Assembly (NCBI GenBank): GCA_958296045.1
Contig: CATQHT010000001.1
Span: 558,001-622,000, forward strand
DNA from: Rhodothermales bacterium
GTDB lineage: Bacteria; Bacteroidota; Rhodothermia; Rhodothermales; Bin80
DNA length: 64,000 nt
Reading direction: 5' to 3'
Position 1 is the first letter of the stretch. Every line of letters begins with the position of its first letter. The position numbers were made by a program, and so were the translations under genes. The notes beneath the pieces were generated by a model. The model did not search any database. It worked only from the letters and a program-made list of their open reading frames with translations, and was not told where the DNA came from. Shown here piece by piece: positions 46,992 through 56,696 of the stretch.

Positions 46992-48498
46992 AAGGATGCG
47001 CGGAGCAAGACCATGAACCATACTCTGCTACCTCCATCCGTACGTAATACTGCACCTACGATCCGCCCTTGCATACGCGGCTATACCTGCGTGACTACGC
47101 CGCCTACATGCCAAAACAGCACTTCAATCCCAGTCCGCACTGCAGCCACATAGCCGCTCGATCATTGACTAGGTGCGCCCTCAATAGAAGATCACCCGCA
47201 CCCGCAACCAGACTCCCAAAGAACATCGGCGAATAGCGATACCTGTCAGAGCTACCAATCATGGCTGCTCTGCCGAGTTGAGGATACCTCAACCTGCCCG
47301 AAGCCGAGGCTACCGCATAGCCATAGAAGACCGCACCAAAATATAAGCAGGGCAAACCTCCCGGCTTAAATGCTCTCTACGGGACGGTTACGGTTTCCTA
47401 GCTCGGAAGGAATCGTTCCCGTAAGGGCGTTGGCATCCAGAATCAGAGTATCCAGCCTTGCAAGGCTGCCCAGTGCAGGGGGAATCGCGCCCGTAAGGGC
47501 GTTGCCCCCAATAATAAGCGAGTATAGCTCTGAGAGGTTTCCCAGCGTGGACGGTATGGTACCCGTGAGGGCATTGTAGTCCAGGTGAAGTAGTGCAAGA
47601 TTAGAAAGGCTGCCCAGCTCAGGGGGAATGGGACCGGTAAGGGCGTTGTGGCCTGACCTGAGGCCCTTCAACTTCGACAGATTGCCAAACTCAACGGGAA
47701 TGGGCCCCGTAAGGTTGTTTCTGCTCAAGTGCAGCGATTCCAGATTCCCCAGGTTTCCCAACTCTGAGGGGATCGGGCCCGAAAGGGCATTGGACCCTAA
47801 GTAGAGGATCGTCAATTTTGCAAGATTGCCCAACTCGCTCGGAATCGTTCCAGTGAGGTTATTTCCGTCCATACTTAGCCATTTCAGGTTTGCAAGGTTT
47901 CCTAGCTCGGAAGGAATCGTTCCCGTAAGGGCGTTGGCATCCAGAATCAGAGTATCCAGCCTTGCAAGGCTGCCCAGTGCAGGGGGAATCGCGCCCGTAA
48001 GGGCGTTGCCCCCAATAATAAGCGAGTATAGCTCTGAGAGGTTTCCCAGCGTGGACGGTATGGCACCCGTGAGGGCATTGTGGTCCAGGCGAAGTACTAC
48101 AAGATTAGAAAGGCTGCCCAGCTCAGGGGGAATGGGACCCCACAGGGCATTAGAATATAAGTCTACTTCAGTGACCCGCCCTTGTCGTACCGTAATCCCA
48201 TGAAAGTTACCTACAGCCTGTGCGGTAATCTGACCTCCCGTTAGCGTCATATCCCATCCCGCGTTGCTGGTCCAATTGTCCCCGTCGGTAGCGTTGTACA
48301 ACGCCTTTAGCGCAGCGTAATCTTGCTCAATTCCAGATTGGAGTGCTTGCGCGGCCGGGGCAGTGATGGCGGCGAGCATCAGGCAGCTCAGAAAGGGAAG
48401 TGCAATTCGCGAATGGCGCATGGTCACAGCGGTTTATGGTTTAACGTTTACCTCGTACGACTTTAGAAACCGCGAGTTTCGTACTTCTGGCACCTGCT

Positions 48499-49392
48499 TC
48501 ACGGGTTTATCCGGGTGCGGAAGAGCTGCGTGGCGGTCAGAAGCAGGATTGTGTCCCCTATTGCGCGGGCGTCCACTAGGTTCAGGTTAGGGCGGACATT
48601 TATACGGACCAGCGGGCGGCCTTGCAGATTGTAGGCTACGAGGTGTGAGGTATAGACCACCCATAGCCGGTCGCCTTCCATTGTCAGGGACTGTGCCAGT
48701 CCACCTTGCTGGGCAATGGTTCGCACATATCCACCAAAATGGTCGTACACCATTACGGCATCTGCCCCCTTATCTAGCACAAACAGCCATTTGGCGCCTG
48801 CGGCGAGGGCAGCGGGCCATGACAGGGCTCCTGGGCCAAGCGCACCGATGGTTCGCTCCAGGCGCCGGCTTGTGTCCCATTTGAGCACAGCCCCACCGTC
48901 GGCCTCTATCGCGAAAATGTCTCCATTCGGGCTTTGCGCGACCGCTACAGGTCTCCCGTGTTCGCCCGTTTCTTCGATCGATCGTTGCGTGCTGAACGCC
49001 TCAGCATCAAACTCTTGCGCGCGCGGTACGGTGACTGATTCCGTAAGTAGGAGGGATTGGGAGAACCGGTGGACTTTTCCACCATCGCCGTCTGCCACCA
49101 GCCAGGTCAGACCGACGCCGGGATCAATGTCGCACAGCTCTTCGAAGGGTCCACCAGGTCCTCCGAGCCTGGCCAGCTCCTGGCCTTCCAGGTCCATCTG
49201 CACCACCTCTTGCGTGCCTTGGTCCACGACATATACTCGGTCCAGCGCGTCGATTGCTAAGGAGCGGGCTTCCTCGAAGCTGGCTAGCTCCTCATACTCT
49301 GTCAGCACCTTGGTTCGCTCCTGCGCCAGGCTGGGAGGCGCTAGTGCCAGCATCAATGCGACCAGTGCCGTCAGTGCTGCGGGGGCACTCAC
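48499..49392 (-). CDS. Secreted beta-propeller (NHL/6-bladed-like) protein
   Basis: Start placed at GTG 49392, forming a GTGA overlap with the purD stop, which gives a signal peptide directly (SAPAALTALVALMLALAPPSLAQ); 297 residues. A longer frame from 49425 would bury the signal. Repeated blades follow the pattern xxDRVYVVDQGTQEVVQMDLEG, GDIFAIEADGGAVLKWD, KWLFVLDKGADAVMVYDHFG and LWVVYTSHLVAYNL, typical of NHL-like propellers. Probably periplasmic or surface-bound; ligand unknown. Coupled to purD only by position. Confidence 0.7.
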   Translation of the reverse strand: MSAPAALTALVALMLALAPPSLAQERTKVLTEYEELASFEEARSLAIDALDRVYVVDQGTQEVVQMDLEGQELARLGGPGGPFEELCDIDPGVGLTWLVADGDGGKVHRFSQSLLLTESVTVPRAQEFDAEAFSTQRSIEETGEHGRPVAVAQSPNGDIFAIEADGGAVLKWDTSRRLERTIGALGPGALSWPAALAAGAKWLFVLDKGADAVMVYDHFGGYVRTIAQQGGLAQSLTMEGDRLWVVYTSHLVAYNLQGRPLVRINVRPNLNLVDARAIGDTILLLTATQLFRTRINP

Positions 49393-50681
49393 CGCTTCTG
49401 CTGCATGTGGGCCAGCCCCCGCCAACCGATGTCGCTTCTGAGAGTCAGCCCGTCAAAACGGATCTCAGCGGCCGCGCTGTATGCCCCGTTCAGCGCGGAT
49501 TTCAGGTCACGTCCCTGGCCCGTTATTCCCAGCACGCGTCCGCCAGCCGTAACTACGTGCTCTGTATCGCTGCCGTCAGCCATCGCCGTACCCGCATGGA
49601 AGACCAGGGCTTGTTCACTGGCCTCTGTGAGTCCGGTTATCGGCAACCCTTTGCGATAGGATCCTGGGTATCCGCCGGAAGCCAGGACCACGCAGGCGGC
49701 GGCCCCGCTGGAGCATTTGACGCGCGTATTGCCCAGGCGCTCCTCGGCGACCGCCATCATCAGCTCTGTTGCATCGATGTCCAGAAGCGGCAGAACAACC
49801 TGGGCTTCAGGGTCTCCTAGGCGGCAGTTGAACTCCACGACCTGCGGGCCAGACGTCGTGATCATCAGGCCCACGTAGAGGCAGCCTTGGTACAGGCGTC
49901 CTTCTGTGGCCATCCCCTCGAGTGTGGGCTCAATTATTGTTTGGCGCACGCGTTCTAGGAGTGCGTCATCTACGACAGGCGCCGGAGCATAGGCTCCCAT
50001 CCCGCCGGTGTTCGGCCCAGTGTCGCCTTCCCCGATGCGTTTGTGGTCCTGCGCCAGCGGCAGGCAGATATAGTCGTCTCCGTCTGTGAGGACAAACACG
50101 CTGGCTTCTTCGCCTTCAAGAAAGTCTTCTATGATCACCTCAGATGCGGCATCTCCGAATGCATGTTGGCGCATCATCCGGTCGAGCGCGACGGTACCCT
50201 GCTCCAGCGTTTTGCAGACCAGCGCGCCTTTGCCAGCGGCCAGTCCACTGGCCTTGATGACTATGGGTGCGCCGTGGTGTTGCAGATAGTGCTGTGCCGC
50301 CTCATGCTGATCTGCTTCAAATACTTGGAACGACGCGGTCGGGATGCTGTGGCGCGCCATAAAGGCCTTAGCGAACGCTTTGCTGCCCTCTATGGTGGCC
50401 GCGGCCGCTACCGGGCCTACGATATGCAGGCCGGCTTCTTTAAACGTGTCGGCGATGCCCGCCACCAGCGGGATTTCGGGGCCTACAACGGTCAGGTCGA
50501 TGGCTTCATCGCGTGCCCACTGCACCAGCTGTCCGACATCATCGGACGGAATCGCAATGTTGAAACCGAGGTCTTTCGTGCCCGGGTTGCCAGGCGCGAA
50601 GTACAGCTCCGATCCGCCATGCGAGAGGGCCCATCCCAGGGCGTGTTCACGCCCACCGCTGCCAACTACCAGGATGCGCAT
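49389..50681 (-). CDS. purD: Phosphoribosylamine-glycine ligase
   Basis: 430-residue ATP-grasp enzyme of purine synthesis (phosphoribosylamine + glycine + ATP to GAR). N-terminal MRILVVGSGGREHALGWALS, VGPEIPLVAGIADTF, ATP-grasp IVIKASGLAAGKGALVC, QDHKRIGEGDTGPNTGGMGA, and VEFNCRLGDPEAQVVLPLL. The start ATG 50681 is the only one before the glycine-rich loop. Followed by a coupled secreted propeller gene. Confidence 0.97.
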   Translation of the reverse strand: MRILVVGSGGREHALGWALSHGGSELYFAPGNPGTKDLGFNIAIPSDDVGQLVQWARDEAIDLTVVGPEIPLVAGIADTFKEAGLHIVGPVAAAATIEGSKAFAKAFMARHSIPTASFQVFEADQHEAAQHYLQHHGAPIVIKASGLAAGKGALVCKTLEQGTVALDRMMRQHAFGDAASEVIIEDFLEGEEASVFVLTDGDDYICLPLAQDHKRIGEGDTGPNTGGMGAYAPAPVVDDALLERVRQTIIEPTLEGMATEGRLYQGCLYVGLMITTSGPQVVEFNCRLGDPEAQVVLPLLDIDATELMMAVAEERLGNTRVKCSSGAAACVVLASGGYPGSYRKGLPITGLTEASEQALVFHAGTAMADGSDTEHVVTAGGRVLGITGQGRDLKSALNGAYSAAAEIRFDGLTLRSDIGWRGLAHMQQKR

Positions 50682-51455
50682 TGGATAGAGACCGGCTCAG
50701 TGAGGCTCTAGCGTCCAAGTCCGCAGAGCGATGAAGGTAAGGGCTATCTTTATGCAACCGCAAGGCTGTGCCAAGGCCAGCCTTGCTTGGCCGACGAAAG
50801 GTACAAACGGGAGTCGGATTGCGCGGAGCGCTTTCTACGTATGGTACAAACGTATCCAATGGTCCGATGCAGGCAGCGCAATGCGGCTGCCTGATCGTTT
50901 GGCCTGGGCGCGTTAGCTTGGTTAAGCACTGACAGTGTCGCACAATTTGTTGGCACACAGGGGCAAGTATGCCAGACTGCCTTGGCCCGATGTGCTGGAT
51001 AACCCTTTCGGTGGTCTACTATTCCCGCCTGGGCGCCAGCACGGCAGGCACCACCTGCACAGATTGTTCAGCATGCACCCCCTTTTCGTTGAGGATCCGA
51101 CGTGGATTCATAGCATCGTGTGACTGGTCTCGTCTGACGCTGAGCTCTGCCATTGTGGCGGCCGAACTCTGGACGTTACGGTGCGGGGTCTCGATGGTCC
51201 AACAGTAGCGTGCAAACGGGGCGCAGAGACAATAGTGCAAGCCTTACCGAATCCGCTACGGGGGACCTTTCGAGGTTTTGCGCCGGTTACGAACGGTTCT
51301 GCACCTGATTAGCTGTCAGGCTGAGAACCAATTTTCCAGACGTTGGTAATATGTGGTCGTCGACGGTAGCGGGTTGGACAATCGCCTCAGGCTGTCGATT
51401 GCTGCACACCCTTCTGATTCGCGATGACTAGGTAATAGACAGCAAAAGCGTAGCA
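50682..51455. other. Intergenic stretch without recognisable gene
   Basis: About 770 bases between divergently transcribed purD and the second Panacea-like gene. Only short frames with no motif on either strand, no tRNA-like structure and no IS end recognised. It should contain both promoters; the rest may be decayed sequence. Confidence 0.4.
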
Positions 51456-52097
51456 ATGGTGCACAACCGCAGTGAATTTGTTGTCGCGGCGTTTGCAGCG
51501 GGTGGACGAGGTGTGGCGCTGGACCCGTTGCAGGCGCAGAAGCTCTTGTTCTTGATTAACCGTGAGGTGTCTAAGCGGATCGGGGGGCCGTTCTTCGATT
51601 TCCAGCCCTACTACAATGGCCCCTTTGACTGGGCGGTTTTCAATGAAATCGATAGCCTTGTGGCTGGTGGCGACATCACATCGGATCTGTCGGGACGTTA
51701 CCCCCGGTTCCTGCTCACCGAGGCAGGATATCAGCGCGGAGTGTCTGTACTTGGCCGGCTGCCAGATCCAACCGCCGGTTATTTTGGACGTGTGGGCGTG
51801 TGGGTACGTTTGGTGTCGGACCGGGAGACGCTGGCAGCGATCTATGCCGAATACCCTGATATGGCACCTGGTAATGGGGTCCAAGATTTGGCAGTAGTGC
51901 GACCCGCGTCGCAGCGGCGCGGGTTCTTGCAGGGCATGGCCAGTGTTTTCGACTTTACGTGGATGGAGCAGACTTGGTACACATCTGAAGAAGGATCTCT
52001 ACGCGACGCAGATGCGATCCGCGGAGACTGGCGCGCCGTGGGTGCGGATCTCGAAAATGCGATGGCCCGACTCGGCAACGCCGAGGGGCCGTGGTAA
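51456..52097 (+). CDS. Panacea-like (DUF4065-like) antitoxin, second module
   Basis: 213 residues from ATG 51456. LDPLQAQKLLFLINREVSKR, FFDFQPYYNGPFDWAVF and the following alternating helix-strand pattern (LVAGGDITSD, RFLLTEAGYQRG) resemble the Panacea core, where QKLLF and a Y-GPF turn are the key points; a winged-helix-like segment follows. It is divergent from the copy at the window start and longer at the C-terminus. Overlaps the membrane-protein gene by about 41 bases, repeating the architecture at 2-896. Family call moderate; antitoxin role inferred from pairing. Confidence 0.65.
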   Translation: MVHNRSEFVVAAFAAGGRGVALDPLQAQKLLFLINREVSKRIGGPFFDFQPYYNGPFDWAVFNEIDSLVAGGDITSDLSGRYPRFLLTEAGYQRGVSVLGRLPDPTAGYFGRVGVWVRLVSDRETLAAIYAEYPDMAPGNGVQDLAVVRPASQRRGFLQGMASVFDFTWMEQTWYTSEEGSLRDADAIRGDWRAVGADLENAMARLGNAEGPW

Positions 52098-52602
52098 GTC
52101 CGAGAAGCCTAGGCGCAAGCCGCCAGGAGCATCGAAGGGTGTTGGTTCAGATTCGTCCGTTGAAGCAATTCCTGCTCCCGGTGACGTGCCTGGTAATTTA
52201 GCTGATGCACCGGGAGCAGCATTGAATGACGGACAAGGATCAGGTCTTTTACGGGTAAAAACAGCCCGTCTCGAAGTCTCGTCAGGCCCACTACCCCACC
52301 CCCAGGATTTTCGAAACTATGAAACCACGTTGCCAGGGTCCGCGAATCGCATACTGATAATGGCCGAGAAGGAGCAGAAGAGCCGACTTTCGCGCTCAGT
52401 CATGGGACAATGGATGGCCTTTGTTGTTGTCTTGATCGGCTTGGTGGGCGGCATGGGGCTCGTCTATTATAACAAGCAGATAGAAGGTCTGGCCGTCATC
52501 CTTGGGTCTCTTGCCTTGCTTGCAGGCCCATTCCTTAGCTTGAAATGGCTGAGTCGAAAGCAGCCACCCGCCAAGAGCTCGATTCCAGCTCCCCCCGAGT
52601 GA
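52057..52602 (+). CDS. DUF2335-like two-helix membrane protein, candidate toxin partner
   Basis: Start set at ATG 52057 inside the Panacea-like gene (an earlier in-frame ATG exists at 52012), 181 residues. The N-terminal half is Pro/Ser-rich and disordered. Then HPQDFRNYETTLPGSANRIL and MAEKEQKSRLSRSVMGQW match the DUF2335 pattern of a Pro-Gly plus rIlxMaE-x-x-q segment before two helices (WMAFVVVLIGLVGGMGLVYY; LAVILGSLALLAGPFLSL). Membrane orientation not determined. Paired with a Panacea-like gene, so possibly a membrane-targeting toxin; that function is inference. Confidence 0.6.
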   Translation: MRWPDSATPRGRGKSEKPRRKPPGASKGVGSDSSVEAIPAPGDVPGNLADAPGAALNDGQGSGLLRVKTARLEVSSGPLPHPQDFRNYETTLPGSANRILIMAEKEQKSRLSRSVMGQWMAFVVVLIGLVGGMGLVYYNKQIEGLAVILGSLALLAGPFLSLKWLSRKQPPAKSSIPAPPE

Positions 52603-52689
52603 CAGGCAGCCTGTTGCAGTCCGTCGCCCCACGCGGCTGCGCTACCGGCGCCTCACGGTAGGAGCGAGGTCAACTGGCAGTCGAAAACA

Positions 52690-52935
52690 ATTGGGGCGGG
52701 TGACTGCCTCTACGTCAAGTGGGACATGAACTCGCATGACCTCGGGGCCAGTGGAGTTGGTGTATCTGGACCCACCTTTCAACTCGAAGGTTGGTTATGT
52801 GGCCCGATTGGGCAGCACGCCGCGGGCGCGACGGGTCCCATAAAGAGATAGTGTAGAGCTACGGTCTCGGTGGGCCTTCGCGACAGCACTATTCCATTAA
52901 GCACGGTACCATCCTGTTCTATCGTAGTGGTTCTG
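52690..52935 (+). pseudogene. Decayed N6-adenine DNA methyltransferase fragment
   Basis: DCLYVKWDMNSHD is read in one frame and VELVYLDPPFNSKVGYVARLG in another, together matching the motif IV region (DPPF) of type III-like Mod methyltransferases. Further on, YSIKHGTILFYRSG resembles a downstream Mod segment. At least one frameshift, a large internal deletion and truncation by the following IS fragment. No functional product. Confidence 0.5.
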
Positions 52936-52943
52936 TCCACATC

Positions 52944-53150
52944 TGCATATTCCGCGAAGAAAACCACTAGTTCGGTGGTATATCGACACCGTATCCACGT
53001 TAATCGACCACCTGTGGCGGCGGTTTGAGTCCGCGCTGGGTGGCTCTGCATCGTGATGTTTCTGGGTACCATTTTTGCGGCTGTTGGGAGTCGGTTAAGC
53101 TGGTTTTCTCTGGAAGGTTGTGCCATTTTGGCAGATGCTGTCTCATGGAT
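52944..53150 (-). mobile_element. IS21-A terminal fragment
   Basis: Begins TGCATATTCCGCGAAG and follows the istB-side end of IS21-A1 (6902-7110) up to the last codons of istB, including one degenerate 23-bp repeat. It stops abruptly at about 53150, where IS21-B end sequence takes over. Confidence 0.75.
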
Positions 53151-53158
53151 TCACCGTC

Positions 53159-53225
53159 AAGCTTGCCTTGGATTACCTGTCTAATTTGGATCGGAGTGGG
53201 CGCACGAATTCGTCTGAATATGCAA
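53159..53225. mobile_element. IS21-B right-end fragment
   Basis: TTGGATTACCTGTCTAATTT, GATCGGAGTGGGCGCACG and AATTCGTCTGAATATGCA match the right end of IS21-B (16017-16078) with substitutions. It is fused to an IS21-A piece on the left and to ISNCY sequence on the right. Confidence 0.7.
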
Positions 53226-54210
53226 TCGGGCGCGCAACCGCAAGGAAGTGTGTTCAGCGACAGTTAGAAGTGGCGTAAGCGGTCGAGGAAGGCATTCTTA
53301 TCGGCCCTACTGCACCGGCGATAGGCGGTCGTTAATGTCTTCACCCACCAGTGGGCCTTATGCCCACCCTGCATTTATATCGCCTTGCCGTGTCTGTACA
53401 ACTCGTTAACCAGACTGCACATCGCACCTAAGGGAAGCCGTACGTCCGTGGGCCACTCCACGTGAGTACGTGCCACGGCCGAATCCACGTGGCAGCACTA
53501 GGCATTCTTGATGCTATGCTTGAACCCCTTATGACCCTGTGCTACCACCACTTGATTGATCTCGTCGAGCGCCTCCTTCGTCAGCAGGGACACATTGTCC
53601 ACCAGTGTTTGCACAGAAAACAGCTTCTTACTGATATCGTTGATCATGAGCATCTGACGTAGCGCCGTATGGTTGTTGGCCAGATCCTCCAGACGATCAT
53701 AGTCGCAGTTGAGTGCGAACTTCACCGCACCTAACACTAAGATTTGCCAGACATCCAAGCCAGTGCGACCCTTAGTCTGATCTTCGATGGGAAGAATCCT
53801 GCGCGAAAGGACCCCCAGCACCTCGTCGCGCACATCCTTATCTGCAAACAGGGATTGCAGGCCGCGCAGCACTACGGGGATATCGTCCCTTGACTTGGGG
53901 TTCAGCTCAATCTTCTCAATCGGCGTGAGCCACGGATCCGACTGGGACTTAAGGACTGCTCTCATGTGTATGGATGGGCGAATATGGGAAGGTTCAGAGC
54001 TCAAGTATCGCGCTTATCGCTGAGAAAAGCCAGATCTGAACCAACATACGCGGTTTCAAGCTCTCGGCATGCATGGGCCCACTCTGGGTTCAGCATGGGT
54101 TCGACGGACCATAAGCCAGCAACAGCGCCTATTTCTGGCGTATCTTGCTCCCTGCTGACTACCGCGTAGCCGTTTATGCCAGGCAGGCCCTGTTTTTCTG
54201 ACAAGCACTA
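53226..54210 (-). mobile_element. ISNCY remnant with right end
   Basis: ISNCY sequence from the middle of the transposase to the right terminus (...CTGACAAGCACTAGC near 54210), diverged from the two larger copies. It contains the N-terminal transposase frame (start 53965, MRAVLKSQSDPWLTPIEKIE, LANNHTALRQMLMINDISKK, stop 53498). Beyond it the reading frame is lost through many changes. Its left part was replaced by the IS21-B end, so an IS21-B insertion probably split this copy too. Confidence 0.75.
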
Positions 54211-54248
54211 GCTTTGCGCCTTTATGTTGGCTCCGCTATTGACCGCGG

Positions 54249-56296
54249 TCACTGCCATTCGGGATCGGGCAGTGATGCCACGATCTGGAGTGTTTCCATG
54301 CTGACGCGGATAACGCGTGTTAGGAGCTGGAGCGGGTATGCGGAGTCTTGCATCGTTTCAGACGCATACTGGTTAGCGTCGTTTATGATGCCGCTGGCTT
54401 TGTGGCGTGTCACACACTGCCGGAGCATGACCCATGCGATGGCCGCTTTGCCATTGACGACGTACTGGTATGCTTCGGTTGGCACTTTTGCCACCGTGAT
54501 GTGCGGGTTATAGATGATCTGTGACAGATCCTTGTTGCGTGCGCGCGCGGGGTGTTTCATAGGTTTGCCGACGCGAAACCACGACATGGGTGCGATATCG
54601 GCTTCGGGCTGCCACCCGCCTTTTGCGAACTCGATAGGCCAGGGCTCGGCATTATCGTAGCCTACGTGAAGGTTACCCAGCTGCTTTCCGGCTTCGGCCA
54701 GGGCCCAAAAGCGTGCGGGGTCTTTCGGAACAGGTATGCGCGGCAGTTCTTTGGCAAGGTTCGCTGCAAATCGTTTGCGGTATTGGGGCAGGTGCAGTAC
54801 GCCGTACACGTAATGGAAGAGGTCGTCTGACGATGGTGGAGTCCGGCTGCCCAGCGTCTTGGCAAACGTATCCAGCGCCTGTTCGCTCAGCGCGCTTCTC
54901 CGCACATACCCGTGGGCATCTGCCAGGCGTTGGTCGCCGCCAAAGAGGTCGTCTCCCGGGGTGGCGCGAGGCTTTTCATACAGCCACCTCGGGAAGCACT
55001 GGCCACTGGCAATAGCGTGAAGGTTGGGGATTCTGTCTACCATCAGGCATGAGAATGCATCTGTTTCGCCCCTCCCCGTCACACAAATCACCCGATTCTC
55101 TGCCTCGGCGTGCGGAAACAGCTTCGGCATCTGGTAGACCATGTCGTTGAGCCGACGGCTGAAGTACAGGTACTGTCGCGTGAAGGGTCGGTATTGCGAC
55201 ACCGCAAACCACCCGTCCTCGATGCTCAATAGCTTGTTCCTGCGCAAGTCGTTCTTCAAGCCTCTCGACCAGCTGATTTTCTTGGGATCATTGTTGATGA
55301 GCCTCGTGATTTCCGCTTTCGTCGGCCTGCGTGCCCCGGTGAGCTGGGGCTGGAGCCGCTCGCGCTCCGCGTTATAGAAGCGAATCAGCGCTTCAACGTT
55401 GTTCCGCAGCTCCGTCTCAGAATAGTTGTAGCACCAGGCGTCGCGACTTGTTGCTATGCCCAGCGTATAGTTCCTAAGAATCGATGGACCTTTCCGCGCG
55501 CGTCGGGACTTATCCCCCATAGCCATGAAGGTCGTGAATCCTGGGTCTCGCTGATTCAACCAGTCGCAGTGCACATCCGGCTTAATTTCGGACCATCTTC
55601 CGTTGGCTTCCACGCCGCCTATCCCGCGGTATACTGCCACTTTTTCCAGCTTCTCCTCCCGGCTGAGGTAGTCCCCGATGTCATGAAACAATATCTTGCA
55701 CCCCTGGCGTTCTGGATTGCGCACGAGCAGCGTGATGGCGACGGGCGCACGGGAGCCGGCACCGAATACTTTGCCCCCTTCCTGGCGTGACCGTTTACCC
55801 TGCGTGCGCTGGTTCCCTCTCAGGTGCAGCACATAGATGACAGAGAACTCTTCTGCGAGGCACTGGCGCATGCCATCCATGGCGTTGCCTTCCAGCCACC
55901 CGGCGTTGGTCACAAAGCCAATGATGCCGCTCTCTCCGATACGGTCTGAAGCCCAGCGGATGGCCCGGACGTAGCTATCGTATAGATTGCGGACTGATGT
56001 GGCTGAGCCTTTTTCTGAGTAGGTCGCTCTTATCTTCTCATCGAGGGCGGGATACTCTTGGTTTTGGGCTGCATCATTCTGGCTTTTCTGCCCGGTACTC
56101 CACGGCGGATTGCTCACGACCACCCGGATACGTGCATCCTTCTGCTTCTTGCGCTGCTCGGAATTCTCCGGCAGGATGGCCGCAATCAGGTCCTCCGTGC
56201 TCTGCATCTCGAAAGTATCCGTCAGTACGATCCCGGGGAAGCGATGGTATTTTTCCGCGTCCACCGCCGCGTGATAGGCCGCCTCAATGTTTACTG
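54249..56296 (-). pseudogene. Type ISP-like restriction-modification enzyme, C-terminal part (methyltransferase motif IV and target recognition)
   Basis: Continues the gene interrupted by IS66-B: VNIEAAYHAAVDAEKYHRFP, GIVLTDTFEMQ, then methyltransferase motif IV RVVVSNPPWSTG, a long target-recognition region (YRPFTRQYLYFSRRLND) and the family C-terminus NGKAAIAWVMLRQCVTRHKA, GIINDANQYASETMQ, LLTRVIRVSMETLQIVASLP. Joined to 62224-59342 without the element and one duplication it gives 1641 codons. Alone it has neither nuclease nor SAM-binding motif I. Confidence 0.85.
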
Positions 56297-56696
56297 GTAA
56301 CCGTCCCGTAGACAGCATTTAAGCCGGGAGGTTTGCCCTGCTTATATTTTGGTGCGGTCTTCTATGGCTATGCGGTAGCCTCGGCTTCGGGCAGGTTGAG
56401 GTATCCTCAACTCGGCAGAGCAGCCATGATTGGTAGCTCTGACAGGTATCGCTATTCGCCGATGTTCTTTGGGAGTCTGGTTGCGGGTGCGGGTGATCTT
56501 CTATTGAGGGCGCACCTAGTCAATGATCGAGCGGCTATGTGGCTGCAGTGCGGACTGGGATTGAAGTGCTGTTTTGGCATGTAGGCGGCGTAGTCACGCA
56601 GGTATAGCCGCGTATGCAAGGGCGGATCGTAGGTGCAGTATTACGTACGGATGGAGGTAGCAGAGTATGGTTCATGGTCTTGCTCCGCGCATCCTT

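Larger units (their letters stand above)
44365..47391 (+). mobile_element. IS66-family element, copy A
   Basis: 3027 bp, inverted ends GTAACCGTCCCGTAGA, perfect 8-bp target duplication GGTTTCCT at 44357-44364 and 47392-47399, as expected for IS66. Plus-strand genes tnpA (frameshifted), tnpB and tnpC. The non-coding left end is 291 bases and the right end about 400 bases. It interrupts the LRR gene at a repeat boundary. Nearly identical to copy B at 56297-59341 in the opposite orientation. Confidence 0.95.
42150..48427 (-). pseudogene. Secreted leucine-rich-repeat protein with Ig-like and T9SS-type C-terminal domains, split by IS66-A
   Basis: Bases 48427-47400 and 44364-42150 join in frame (1081 codons) after removing IS66-A and one 8-bp duplication. 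N-terminus: signal peptide (FLSCLMLAAITAPAAQA), then an LRR cap (QDYAALKALYNATDGDNWTS). The body has about twenty-five 24-residue plant-like LRRs (NALTGTIPSELGNLANL type). Next come two Ig-like domains with GLTYNANNRTLSGTP and GLTFDANTRTLSGTP. The end is a sorting-tail-like domain: LQGSFPNPFQQSTRIVFDLP, VEVLDVLGRRV, GMYLYRLRLDG. A cell-surface or secreted adhesion/interaction protein is likely. The split leaves an N-terminal 353-residue and a C-terminal 752-residue frame; the latter lacks a signal peptide. Confidence 0.85.
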
